In this document: positions 24,101 through 34,847 of the stretch, piece by piece
How positions within the stretch are numbered: position 1 is the stretch's first letter
Layout: every line of letters begins with the position of its first letter
Assembly: GCF_032118995.1 (NCBI RefSeq)
Contig: NC_092661.1
Location: 17,145,006 to 17,209,005, forward strand
DNA: 64,000 bases
Source: Asterias amurensis
Taxonomy: Eukaryota > Echinodermata > Asteroidea > Forcipulatida > Asteriidae
Reading direction: 5' to 3'
Made by a program: the position numbers and the translations under genes
The notes under the pieces: model-generated
Database searches by the model: none
Told to the model about the DNA's origin: nothing
What the model saw: the letters and a program-made list of their open reading frames with translations, nothing else

Positions 24101-27100
24101 TGCAAGCGTTAGTGATATGGACAAGTGAATAATGCTTGTTGACAAAGACCCAACTACGACCGCGGCGCCGACGATAAACCCAGTCATCATAATGGAGGCA
24201 CCGGTCCCAAATCGACGGCCAATTAAACCTGCAAATGGGGCTGTAAAAATAAAAGATTTTTTTATCAGTGGAAAATGAAAATAATAATTTAAAGACCTGC
24301 TTGAACGAAAAATAATGTCAAGTCGTGAATTTCACTGATTTTCATTTAAAATGTTTTCAATCAATCAGACATCGAGTCATTTGACTATAAATAGATTTGA
24401 ATTGTGTAAAAAAAAATATAAATACCACAGTTTCGCTATTCCAATTGGTGGAGAGCGCGTCACGTGTGTGTGTATAAACAAGTTGTTTATGACCAGTAAA
24501 ATGTGTCGAAACATGGGCGTGACACGCGAGCTTGCACCTGTTCTTTTAAGACAGTTTCTTCATTCCTATTGGTCGACGGCTGAAACACTTGTGCCACATC
24601 ACGCGATACGCGCGACGCACACAACATTCCCTTATAAGGAGAAGGCCTATACCATTTCATAGCTGGAGGGGTGTTGTGTTGAAAAAAATCAATGCACAAT
24701 TGTAATAGTTGCATTTATTTTTACTTTTTGACCAAAAAGTGTTGATGTTTTTGACCGAAAAGGTATTTATGAATGGGAATTAAAGTGTGTTGAATCGATT
24801 TTCAACTATTGGTTTAAACCCGCCGAGGCCTCGTTCTTGATAATTTACCTCGACTTCGTCTCGGTAAAATTATCAAGAACCAGGTCTCGTTGGGATTAAA
24901 CCACTAGTTGAAAACCTCTTAATCATTTTGCATACCCTTATCCAGATATTTTCTGAAAGATTCGCGAAAAGCTCCGTTAGAATAACTTCTAACACTGACT
25001 TTCTTGGCCATACTGTTGCATTATTTTGTACTCTTAAACTGTTAAAATTCACTGATTTTCATCATTTGAAATTGGGCAAAATATTATGTACAATTTGATC
25101 TGCAATCACTCTTCCTGTATTTTCGAGAAAAAAAACTACAATAACTACTACTCGAATGCATACTCATTATAATTTTATAATTCATGACTTTAATAATAGT
25201 AAGAGTCAACTTAATGATGACTCGCTTTTGAGTTGTTGGTAGATACATGTATACGTATTCGTCTGTCCGTGTTGTCCCTTGTCTTTGTCTTTGTTTGTGT
25301 TCCTTGGTTGAATCATGCTACATGTTTGTCTGTCCAGAGGTTAGGGCACAAAAGCATTTCGCTTAACCTTACACCTAAATGTTGTCTTTAAATTGCTGCT
25401 TTTTTGAAGTATTGTGTACCCACTCATACCTCATACTATATTGCTTGTTTAATTTCGACCTAAATGTACATTATTGTATTATTGTTTTGTATGACAGCTT
25501 TGGAATAAATGTATTGAAATTTAATCACTCATCTTATGTCATAGTTGGGAGCTCCAATTTGTAAAGCCACTTTGTTGCAGCGTTGAGGTATAACAAAGCA
25601 AGCTCACATACAATGACGTCAAAGCGTTGTCATTTTGACGCGCGCCGTCAACGGCAGAAGTGTTTTTAGTTTGTCCAAACCTTGAGGTTGGGGCCTGATT
25701 TTTAAATCGTTATTACGAAATATCAAATTAATGGCGAACAAACGCATTATAATTGCCTCAATTACTCTTTTTGTTGACTTATAATTTATTTGTTGACTCA
25801 TTGGCTGCCCCTCGTCGTCTTTGGGTCAAAACCTTCCACACAACATTTTACTCTGTCTCAACCTTCCCACCTCACGGTCATTTCCTATACGGCCCCACTA
25901 TTTTCTTTCTGTGAATTGAAAAATTCACTTAAAACCCACCTCACGGCCACTGCCTACGACCCAGTGGCTCCATTTTCTTTCGGTGGATTGAAAACTTCCC
26001 TTCAAACCCACCTCACAGTCACTGCCTACGGCACAGTGGCTTCTTTTCTTTCTGTGAATTGTTGTTTTGTTGATGTTCGGTTGAGGTTTCACTTTGAGCA
26101 ACGACTGTCATTCAAGTGTTCTGGCCGATCCGAACGCACAGCTCTACACAGAGTTTGTGAATCAGATTCAACAGTCCCCATTAGTGCACTCGGCCAAAAG
26201 GGACCGTACAGGAGCGAGTGTCAACAAAACAGGAACCATCTACGCATAATGAGCAAAGAATTGCTCTATGGGAAGTTCCATTCTCACATTTTTGCATTTG
26301 GGTACTGGTGAGAGCTGGAGTGACCCGAAATTCAACTCGATTCAATTCAACTCGACATTTAGTTCCATATTATTGCCAAATATGGAGGCATATTCAAAAG
26401 ACGCAGTCTTGTATAGATAATATACTTATCAACAAAATACTGGACCTCAGAAAAGAACTTAAAATACAACATTCGTATTGTTTGTATCATTATAAGTCCC
26501 TTTGTTTACTTCGTAGACTGTTCTACTAGCGTTATTTATACCTTGTTTAAAGGCAGTGGACACTATTGGTAATTGTCAAAGACTAGCCTTCACAGTTGGT
26601 GTATCTCAACATATGCATAAAATAACAAACCTGTGAAGACTTGAGCTCAATCGGTCCTCGAACTTGCGAGATAATAATGAAAAAAAAAAACACCCTTGTC
26701 ACACGAAGTTGTGTGCGTTTAGATAGTTGATTTAAAGACCTCAAGTTTTAAATCTGAGGTCTCGAAATCAAATTCGTGGAAAATTACCTCTTTCTCGAAA
26801 ACTATGGCACTTCAGAGGGAGCCGTTTCTCACGATGTTTTATACCATCAACCTCTCCCCATTACTCGTCAGAAAGAAAGGTTTTATGCTAATAATTATTT
26901 TGAGTAATTACCAATAGTGTCCACTGCCTTTAACCAACCTGTAGTTTAGTGCTGTTATCCTGTTTTGTTTTGTATTGTTGTAACGGGCACAGCCATCACA
27001 AGCCTCAGCTTTAAAGGTGATGCCTCCCACATAACGACAGACAAGTATACGAAACAGGACTTACAAACAAAGAAAAGGCCAATTAACGAGCTAAGACGGA

Positions 27101-28800
27101 ACTAGAGGGTAGTGAAAGCATGAATAGAGAAACTAAAAGACTCAAAGGATGAACATGAGCAGAAGCTAGTCATGGACAGGATATATAGAAATAAAATTCT
27201 CAGTTGTTTCAGGACACTGCCGTCGATTTCACAAAGAGTTAGGACTCGTCTTATCTCAAGTTAGGATGAGTAAATTGTAACTCGTCCTAACTTAGGGTTA
27301 ATCTTAAAGGCAGTGGACACTATTGGTAATTACTCAAAGTAATTACTAGCATAAAACCTTATTTGGTAACGAGTAATGGGGAGCTGTTGTTAATATTAAA
27401 CACTGTGAGAAATGGCTCCCTCTGAAGTAACATAGTTTTCGAGAAAGAAGTAACTTTCTCCGGATTTGATTTCGAGACCTCAGATTTAGAATTTGAGGTC
27501 TCGAAATCAAGCATCTGAAAGCACACGGTTGTTTTTTCTTTCATTATTATCTCGAAACTTCGACGACCATGAGCTCAAATATTCACAGGTTTTTTATTGT
27601 ATGCGTATGTTGGGATACACGAAGATAGAAGACTGGTCTTTTACAATTACCAATAGTGTCCAGTGTCTTTAAGGTCTCTGCATGCTACAGTGCAGGGTTG
27701 GGACTCGTCCTAAGTCATTATAAGAGTCTTAAGTTAGGAAGAGTTTTGTGTGAAATCGACGGCTGGCCACGTTTGGTAAATTGTCAAAGACCAGTATTTC
27801 CACTTGGTCTATCCAAATATATTGTGAAGCTTTGGGTTCATTGTTGATCGAAGCATCGAAGTTGCAAGAGAATAATGAAAGAAAAAACAAGGTTGTTGCA
27901 TTACTTTGTGATGTGCTTTCAGATGCATAATAAAGGGCTTCAGCTGGAGTCCTTATTATTTGAGTGAGAAATTACCTCGTTACTTTAGAGGGAGCCGTTG
28001 GCGTTTCTTTTAAATATCAACAGCTCTCCATTGCTCATAAATACTACCAGGTAAGTTTTTATGCTAACCGTTATTTTGAGTAATTACGAATAGTGTCCAG
28101 TACCTTTTAGGAGGCCAACATGAACGCAATACTGGCCCCGTGCAGACGTTACTATATAGACCTATAGAGTCTAGGCCTACTATTTTTGAGGAATGGTTAA
28201 AGGAACACGTTGCCTTGGATCGGACGAGTTGGTCAAAACAAAAGCGTTTGTAACCGTTTTTTATATGATGCATATGGTTGGAAAGATGTTTTAAAAGTAG
28301 AATACAATGATCCACACAAGTTTGCCTCAAAATTGCTTGGTTTTCCTTCTACTGTGCGAACTAACACCGTCGGCCATTTATGGGAGTCAAAATTTTGACC
28401 CCCATAAATGGCCGGCGTGTTAGTCGACGAGGTAAAAGGAAAACCACGCAATTTTAAAGCATGTTTGTGTGGATCATTGTATTCTACTATTACAACATCT
28501 TTCTACCCATATGCATTTTATAAGAAACGGTTTTACAAACGCTTTTCAAAGACCAACTCGACCGATCCAAGGCAACGTGTTCCTTTAACGAAACTTACAC
28601 GCCAATCCCATGGCAGTACCCGTCGTTGCAATCACCCAGCCAATAAGCGATGTTGTCGTCTGAAACTGCTCTTGCAGTGTGGGTAGCATGACCGCCATAC
28701 CCTTTACAACAACTGTCCAAACTGCATACAACATCCACATTGTGAAGACTGTGATACACCCAGAAATACCGCCATCTTGGTACCCAGGTACAACTGCCAT
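21109..28800 (-). CDS. SLC16/MCT-like transporter, gene D (diverged paralog)
   Basis: Predicted SLC16-family transporter of 422 residues. Minus-strand coding exons are 28800-28599, 24240-24100, 23125-22313 and 21221-21109, with the same four-exon, phase-1 structure as genes A to C but single-codon length differences in each exon. The start at 28800 has a strong context (GACCATGG). Motifs seen: YQDGGISG in place of DGGLYGW, VVKGMAVM with the conserved first-helix Lys, GRRFGTG, the RFTTNYATAVGISKSG fifth-helix signature, and SKLIQG in helix 8. The central loop (NLPHTHAYIAMEQNEDHSEND) is unlike the other three, so this is an older duplicate. Intron 1 is over 4 kb; a family-8 MITE sits ten bases inside it. 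An AATAAA on the minus strand at 20930-20925 is a possible poly(A) signal. Confidence 0.92.
21255..21490 (+). mobile_element. Possible LINE 3' tail
   Basis: AT-rich sequence with TTCAGCCTCTGGCTGCCAAG followed by AATAAACCAATAATATATAT, a pattern typical of CR1-like LINE 3' ends. No coding part remains. It lies in intron 3 of gene D. Confidence 0.4.
21690..21945 (-). mobile_element. tRNA-derived SINE, diverged
   Basis: On the minus strand the head reads GGCCGAACGGATGAGATCACC, then a T-arm-like GTGGGGGTTCGAATCCCAGTC, with the same layout as the tRNA-Leu-like SINE at 45403-45690. It lies in intron 3 of gene D. Confidence 0.5.
23247..23443. mobile_element. MITE family 6
   Basis: Ends are GGGCCCAATTTCATAAAG and TTTATGAAATTGGGTC, with TGCTAAGC-type subterminal motifs and TTTTGGCTGGTAAAC inside. 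It lies in intron 2 of gene D. Confidence 0.65.
23637..24017. mobile_element. TTAA-MITE, family 1
   Basis: Starts TTAAAGACTCTGGACACTG and ends AAGTGTCCACTGCCTTTAA. It lies in intron 2 of gene D, 83 bases from exon 2. Confidence 0.8.
24798..24921. repeat. Fold-back sharing the LINE 3' end at 19758-19790
   Basis: Arms pair over TTTTCAACTA-TGGTTTAA and CCTCGTTCTTGATAATTT with a short GAAGTCG-type loop. The outer 30 bases match, in inverted orientation, the last coding bases of the LINE copy (GGCGGGTTTAAACCACTAG). Confidence 0.55.
25866..26060 (+). repeat. Three-unit tandem repeat, about 70 bp, frame-preserving
   Basis: Units begin at CCCACCTCAC in positions 25866, 25935 and 26007, giving spacings of 69 and 72 bases, both multiples of three. 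The plus-strand frame reads LKNSLKTHLTATAY and LKTSLQTHLTVTAY. That resembles the FKSLLKTHLF-AY end of LINE polyproteins but is too short to assign. It lies in an open frame from 25790 to 26311. Confidence 0.5.
26547..26933. mobile_element. TTAA-MITE, family 1
   Basis: A full-length copy with TTAA outside both ends and well-matched inverted termini (AAGGCAGTGGACACTATTGG). It lies in intron 1 of gene D. Confidence 0.88.
27220..27762. mobile_element. Family-7 inverted repeat, split by a family-1 MITE
   Basis: The outer ends are CCGTCGATTTCACAAAGAG and TTTTGTGTGAAATCGACGG. The interior of AGGACTCGTC/TTAGGACGAG inverted motifs is interrupted at a TTAA by the element at 27304-27672. An uninterrupted sister copy is at 29063-29250. 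Confidence 0.8.
27304..27672. mobile_element. TTAA-MITE, family 1, nested with readable TSD
   Basis: The element body lies between TTAA at 27304-27307 and TTAA at 27669-27672. The uninterrupted family-7 copy has a single TTAA at the same point (29161-29164), so the duplication is TTAA. Confidence 0.9.
27764..28112. mobile_element. Family-1-related MITE, diverged
   Basis: Begins GGCCACGTTTGGTAAATTGTC and ends GAATAGTGTCCAGTACCTTTTA. It shares the AAGGGCTTCAGC centre with 18299-18606. Confidence 0.6.
28197..28588. mobile_element. TTAA-MITE, family 8, at the exon 1 donor of gene D
   Basis: A palindrome bounded by TTAA at 28197-28200 and 28585-28588, with inverted ends AAGGAACACGTTGCCTTGGA. The centre folds over CCATTTATGGGAGTCAAAAT. 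It ends ten bases downstream of the exon 1 donor of gene D. Confidence 0.85.
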
Positions 28801-29062
28801 GGTCCCTTAAAGGTAACGGTTTTCCGTCAGTTACACATGGTTACACACTCACTGGTCGCACCTAATGGTGTTGTGTACACAATTCAAAACAACCTTCATC
28901 ATGACCGGAATACATAGACTAGCTTGGATGTACATTTTAACATATCGTGGCTGGTTGAAAAACTGACGATGCGTGACGAAATCACAACACCTCGTAATCA
29001 CCCACGTACCTTATACAAACAATGGGCGACCTGGCGTATGTGAGTTTGTGCGTGCGCACTTG

Positions 29063-29250
29063 CCGTCGATTTCACAAACTGACAAAGAGTTATAGGACTC
29101 GTCTTATCTCGAGTTAGGACGAGTAACTCGTCCCATGCTCGTCCTAACTTAGGATTAATCTTAAGGTCTGCATGCTACAGTGCAAGGTTGGGACTCGTCT
29201 TAAGTCCTAAGATTAGTCTTAAGTTAGGAAGAGTTTTGTGAAATCGACGG
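29063..29250. mobile_element. Family-7 inverted repeat, uninterrupted
   Basis: Ends CCGTCGATTTCACAAA and TTTTGTGAAATCGACGG. It serves as the empty-site reference for the nested pair at 27220-27762. Confidence 0.75.
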
Positions 29251-30011
29251 TTGGTTCTTCACTCAACTATGGTGTCGTATGTCGTATAGATATAATAAAG
29301 AAACACCAACTTTTTTGAGACCTGATAACATTTGTGTACACTTTCGCCCACCAAATCGAAAAACACAACTGAATACCAACCACCCTCGTGTGCTATTACC
29401 CAAATTTTGAACCACCGCTAGTGACAGGAAAGTTGCAAAAAATATATAAATATATGCTATAATATTTCCATGTAAACACCACAAACGGTAAATGAAAACG
29501 TGTGTATTCACAATTCTTGTCTCCAATGATTCAACTTTACACGAAGGCAACGGTGCAGAGTGGCGGTACCACACCTTAGTACAAAGAGATCTAATCACAC
29601 TCACTAATCGGCCGTCCTGCAGGAGGTCTCCGATCTTTTTCCACTGGTCAGACAGGGGCATTGTCAGGATAAGGGTAACAAAACAAATTTAATATTCTTT
29701 ATCCCCGATGAAAATTTAACATTTATTAGAACGTTTTATTATTTCCCATTATTTCTGAAATTCTCTTCTCTTTTTTTTTTGGGGGGGGGGGGGGGTGAGG
29801 AAACGGTTGGGTTATATCGAAGTCGCCACATTACCTCATATAGATTTTTTCGCTGGTTTATAATTATAAATGTGACCTTTCACCAGAATTTGGCGTTGGC
29901 AAATTTTCCGCAGATTACTCGATTTTAGTAATTGTACATGTATCTCCCCTTTCGTAATGGGTGAAGTTTCATCAGCTTAAACAAAGGACATCTCTATATC
30001 TGATATTGGGT
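29251..30011. other. Intergenic, nothing recognised
   Basis: Contains open frames of 132 codons (minus, 29661-29263) and 66 codons (plus) without family signatures, and a T/G homopolymer run at about 29769-29796. No RNA gene seen. Confidence 0.4.
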
Positions 30012-30357
30012 TTAAAGCCATTGAATACTTTCGGTACAGAAACAAAAATTTCACAGATTTACAAATAACTTACAGGGTTTACAGAAGGTAATGGTGAAAG
30101 ACTTCTTTTGAAATAGTGATACAAAAATGCTTACAATATCAATTCTCGATATCGAGAATTACGGATTTATTTTAAACACATGTCATGACACGGCGAAGAG
30201 TGCGGAAACAAGGTTGGGTTTTCCCGTTATTTTCTCCCGACTCCGATGACCGATTGAGCGTAAATTTTCACAGGTTTGTTATTTTATATATAAGTTGTGA
30301 TACACGAAGTGTGGGACTTGGACAACACTGTTTACCGAAAGTGTCCAATGGCTGTAA
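30012..30357. mobile_element. TTAA-MITE, family 3
   Basis: Begins TTAAAGCCATTGAATACTTTCG and ends TTTACCGAAAGTGTCCAATGG, with the central AATTCTCGATATCGAGAATT. Confidence 0.8.
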
Positions 30358-31176
30358 ATGTCGAACAAGTTTTAGCCATCACAACCGCTAATAACGCATG
30401 TACCGGTACCTTCAAAACATTGCTCACCAAAACCTAATTATTTCGGCAGGCTTTTTAATAGGTTTTTAAGTGTGGCCTTTAACCGGCTGATGTATAATAT
30501 CTGTTCGATAGTTTTAACTATTGTTCTTGTATTTTTCAGTGTATATTCCATTGTTAAACTTTCTGTACCTTTTTTATATTGTAATTCGCATCTGTAGGCC
30601 TACATATTTTGTTTAATGAAACTTGCGCCTAATAAATGAATAAATTGTAAATTGATTTGTATAAACAATTTTTACAATCGCGACGTTTGTCGTCATAAAG
30701 GTTACAGCGCACTACCACGTTTGTGTGGATTGATCGTGTTTTGTTTTTATAAATAATGTTACCGTTAATTAAAAATGTAGTAAATATAAACTTAAAATAT
30801 CTTAACTGAAGGCCGTTTGTGTTCAGGAGTATTCCAATAATAATACAGGTTTACACATAGTGAAATAAACCTGTACAAATTGGGGCATTACAAAAATTAC
30901 AATGCGTTTTTCCCCCCAACATTTGTTGACGAAGTGGTTGGTAAATAAACGCCGTACCTACTGTAAACAACACAAATAATAAGCCGTTTTTTATACATAT
31001 TTGTTTAAGAAAACTGAAGGAACTGGGTCTTGACACCCCGGTCTTAATAAAACTTATAAACTAAGCGTTCGAGTGTTCTATATAATTATGTATATAGGTA
31101 CAAAGTAAAAAGCAATTCCTTGTTAGTGTTTACAGGTAAGTTTCCACTTGAGTGTAGTATTTAAAAACCATTTTAA
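30358..31176. other. Intergenic, AT-rich
   Basis: No gene recognised. GCGCCTAATAAATGAATAAATTG near 30627 could be an old LINE tail. Confidence 0.4.
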
Positions 31177-31275
31177 AATGTCGTGGGATCGAACCCAAGC
31201 CATGTGATTTTTTTTTCTCCACAGAACTCGGATAAGTACTGACATTGCTAACACACATCGGTGTGTATAAGTGCA
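31177..31275 (+). mobile_element. SINE 3' fragment
   Basis: A T-arm-like GTGGGATCGAACCCA is followed by the tail motif GCTAACACACATCGGTGT, seen in the complete SINE copies at 55178-57057. Confidence 0.55.
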
Positions 31276-31284
31276 TATTAGTTG

Positions 31285-31523
31285 CGTGATAATAATGAAA
31301 TAAAACAGATGCTTCGATTTCGAGACCTCAAAATCTAATTCTGTGAGGTCTCGAAATCAAATTCGTGGAAAATTACTTTTTTTCTCTCGAAAACTACGTT
31401 ACTTCAGAGGGAGCCGTTTCTCACAATGTTTTATACTATCAACCTCTCCCCATTACTTGTTACCATGTAAGGTTTTATGCTAATAATTATTTTGAGTAAT
31501 TACCATTAGTGTCCACTGCCTTG
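31285..31523. mobile_element. TTAA-MITE, family 1, 5'-truncated
   Basis: The central hairpin TTTCGAGACCTCAAAATC and its complement are present, and the right end is CCATTAGTGTCCACTGCCTT. Confidence 0.75.
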
Positions 31524-32085
31524 TAAGTATGATTTTATTTATGCTATTGAAGAAGCTATATCGTTACAGCACTTAAACGTGTCAACGGAGGACTTTGAAG
31601 TCCAATGAACATCTCCAATTGAGTGAAGTCCAAAGAACTGCGCAGAAGCGTCACTGGCTTCGACCAATAATGCAAATTATGAAACAAGAAAAATCCCGCA
31701 AGCTGTGAAAGAACATCTTGAGAAGTGGATACGTCACTTAACAAAAGAATCATGTGTGTAGACAACATCAACAAGTACTCAGTCGAGTTTCTGTTCACAT
31801 GGGCGGGAGAAAAGGGGGAAGGACCCTGCAAAAGAAATGGGTTGTCTCTGTACACGAATGGGAGAAGGGGGGGGGGGGGGCGCTGCAAAAGAAACGGGTT
31901 AGATTATGGCCTACCCTTGATGACCTCCTTTTACGTCAAATGGATCCATAGACAAAGTCGTTCAATGGTGGTCAGGAAACAAAACCATCCTCCGATGTGG
32001 CAATGGGGAGGATATTGAAGTTCTGTAGTCACAAAAATAAGAGAATGTTTACCATTAAGTAAATAAAGAAGTAAATACATACATA
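31524..32085. other. Intergenic, unrecognised
   Basis: The segment has a G-run at about 31867-31880 and a repeated GCAAAAGAAA-GGGTT motif at 31827 and 31885, suggesting a small local duplication of about 58 bases. No protein family recognised. Confidence 0.4.
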
Positions 32086-32432
32086 TTAAAGACACTGGAC
32101 ACTATTGGTAATTGTCAAAGACCAGTCTTCTCACTTGGTGTGTGTCAACATATGCATAAAATAACAAACCAGTGAAAATTTGAACTCAATTGGCAGTCGA
32201 AGTTGTGTGTCTTTAAATACTTGATTTCGAGACCTCAAAATCTAATTCTGATGTCTCGAAATAGAATTCGTGGCAAATATCCTCTTTCCGAAAACAATGT
32301 TACTTCAGAGGGAGTCGATTGTTTCTAACGATGTTTTATACTATCAACAGCTCCCCATGACTAGTTACCAAGTAAGGTTTTGTGCTAATAATTTTTTGAG
32401 TAACTATACCAATAGTGTCCACTACCTTTAAA
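32086..32432. mobile_element. TTAA-MITE, family 1
   Basis: TTAAAGACACTGGACACTATTGG at the left and CCAATAGTGTCCACTACCTTTAA at the right, with a slightly damaged central hairpin. Confidence 0.82.
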
Positions 32433-32640
32433 GCAAGGGCCACTATTTGTAATTTTCAAAGACTACTCTTCACACTTGGTGTACTTGAACATTATGCATA
32501 AAGCTACATTACTTTAGAGGGAGCTGTTTCTCACAATGTTTTATACTATCAACCTCTCCCCGTTACTCGTAGTCAAGTAAGGTATTAAGGTTTTAAGATA
32601 ATAATTGTTTTGAGTAATTACCATGTCCACTGCCTTTAAA
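32429..32640. mobile_element. Family-1 MITE with internal deletion
   Basis: It abuts the previous copy and shares its TTAA. Both ends are present, but the region holding the hairpin is missing. Sequence at 32641-32760 looks like the displaced internal part of another copy. Confidence 0.65.
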
Positions 32641-32981
32641 TAACAAATCTGTGAACATTTGGGTTCAGTTGGTCATCGCAATTGCAATAGTGGATGCAAA
32701 GAAAGAAAAACACCATTGTTACACAAATTTGTGTGCTTGCAGATATTCCAAGGTTCGTAGTTTTATTCAAACAATTTAATTTAATTAAAATAGAGAAAAT
32801 ACCCTGATATGGTAAAATAGTGAATGGACCAGAATTTTGAGTAACCTTTTATGGCCTCATCCACAAAATATTCTGAATTCTCCCAATTCTTATGAAAGAA
32901 AAACACCCTTGTTGCACTGTGTGCTTTCAGATGCCTAAAAAGTATTCCCATGGTTGTTTTGTATTTAACTAATTTAATGTA

Positions 32982-33545
32982 GTTAAAAAAGGGAAGGTAC
33001 ACGTTTGGTAATTACTCAAAACAGTATTAACTTAAAAACTGACTTTTTTGGGCAACGAGCATTGGAAAGCTGTTAAAGGATTTGGGTACTTTTTGTAACA
33101 CAAAACACAACGTCCACAGATTTACATTAAACTTACACCGTTTGAAGACAATAATAGTAGAAAGCTCTCCTGAAAATATTACTTGCTGAGGTGCTGTAGT
33201 TTTGAGAAAAACAATGTCATGAAAATACGTTTTTACATGCTAAAATAATTTTCGTCTCATGATCACTGAGACGAAAATTATTTTCTTGACATTGTTTTAC
33301 TCTTTTCTCAAAAACTGCAGCACCTATTTTCAGGCAAGCTTTCTACTATCATTATCTTCAAACTGTGTAAGTTTAATGTAAATCTGTGGACATATTTTTG
33401 TCCTACAAAAAGTACATAGACCCTTTAGAAGGTACAAAACATTGTGAGAAACAGCTCCCTCTGAAGTAGCATAGATTTTGAGAAAGAGGTAATTTCTCAC
33501 GAAAATAATAAAAGACTTCTAGCTAGAAGTCTAGCTAGTTTTGTG
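32982..33545. mobile_element. Family-1 variant MITE carrying a nested family-2 MITE
   Basis: The left part AAGGGAAGGTACACGTTTGG and the right part, with GAGAAACAGCTCCCTCTGAA and a GACTTCTAGCTAGAAGTC palindrome, belong to the variant seen at 20098-20467. The family-2 copy lies between them at 33073-33427. Confidence 0.75.
33073..33427. mobile_element. TTAA-MITE, family 2, nested
   Basis: Begins TTAAAGGATTTGGGTAC and ends AAAAAGTACATAGACCCTTTA. The central palindrome is AATTTTCGTCTCATGATCAC with its complement. Confidence 0.82.
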
Positions 33546-34193
33546 AAATCTTTATCATTATCATCTCACTCACCCAGTGTTTTTTGCTCCCTCTCTTCCA
33601 CCATCCTCTGGACTAGGCTGTGTCCACGCTATCTTAAAAACCATGATTCCACTATTCCTTTTCGCAAACCGAAATCTCCAGTTCCCGTCAGTTGTAGCAA
33701 AGAATGTGTTCAATGGAGTTTTTAGTCCACGTGCAAGCTCAACAACAAGGCTGTGGTTCGAACTGCGAGGTCAAAATAGTCCAGCGTGGTCAATGCCGAT
33801 TGTTCATTTCTCCTGCACGGCCGAAAAGGATGTTTTGAAACTCATTTTGTCTGTTTGTTTCTCCCAGTTCTGGATGTTAAGACAGGTTGTCGTAGTTCGC
33901 CTAAAATATATCCAAATAGTAAGCAAACTACAGAGAAAAGTTCTGTAAATGAAATGTCTTTTCTGAATTCTTCCTCAGAAGTTATAAAGTGAGTGGTCAA
34001 TCCAGTCAGCCCGTCGTCCATCTTGCCCGCCGCCCCGTACAAAACTACCTAACGAGCGTGGCATTGCTCTTTTCCCTGCAGCACAGCATTTCGCTAGTGA
34101 ACCAGAAATACCTCATTTGCATACATAACGAGGTAAAATCTGCATACGTAACAATGCCACATTCCTTTGCCTCAGAGACGCGCTGAATACAAA
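33546..34193. other. Intergenic, unrecognised open frame
   Basis: An open plus-strand frame of 123 codons from 33577 is present but shows no signature, no homopolymer bias and no neighbouring exon. It could be chance or an old retrocopy. Confidence 0.35.
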
Positions 34194-34237
34194 TTAAAGG
34201 CATGGACACGTTTGGTATATTTTGCATGTAAAAGATT

Positions 34238-34489
34238 GGCCCAATTTCATGGCTCTGCTTACCGTAAGCTCAGAATCGGCGCTTACGGAAGCAGGGAATT
34301 ATTTGCTTACGGGGGGCAAGCGTATTTCACGGGTTAGCGGCGAATTTTGGCTTCTGCGTTTGCGTACTTCCCGTTACTATGCATTCTAGGCGTACAAGGG
34401 CTAGCGCAGAATTTCGGCGCTTGCACGTAAGCGGGGAATCGTGATCGTAAGCGCGGAATTCGGCGGTAAGCAGAGCCATGAAATTGGGC
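34238..34489. mobile_element. MITE family 5, nested copy 1
   Basis: Inverted ends GGCCCAATTTCATGGCTCTG and CAGAGCCATGAAATTGGG, with subterminal CTTACCGTAAGC motifs. Confidence 0.8.
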
Positions 34490-34608
34490 AGCAGCTGTAC
34501 CAATATGTTTGCATACAATAACAATCTGTGCAAATTTTGACTCAATTGGTCATCGAATATGCAAAAGAGTAATGAAAGAAAACACCTTTGTTCTATTACT
34601 TTGTGTGC

Positions 34609-34847
34609 TATGGCTCTGCTTACCGTAAGCACAGAATCGGCGCTTACGGAAGCAGGGAATTCTGTGCTTACGGCAAGCGTATTTCACGGGTTAGCGGCTA
34701 ATTTTGGCGTCTGCGCGTGCGTACTTCACGTTACTAGGCATTCTACGCTTACAAGGCTAGCGCAGAATTTCGGCGATTGCAAGTAAGCGGGGAATCGCGA
34801 TCGTAAGCTCAGAATTCGGCGGTAAGCAGAGCCATGAAATTGGGCCC
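34609..34847. mobile_element. MITE family 5, nested copy 2
   Basis: Same ends and interior as the first copy about 370 bases away. The left end has lost the outer GGGCCCAATTTC. It inserted in the same host MITE, and ends AATTGGGCCC at the right. Confidence 0.75.

Noticed and set aside
29263-29661. 132-codon minus-strand open frame
   Set aside because: No similarity recognised and no splice-consistent partner. Left as unassigned intergenic sequence.
33577-33948. 123-codon open frame in the intergenic region
   Set aside because: No motif, no neighbouring exon, and it overlaps other open frames on both strands. Chance cannot be excluded.
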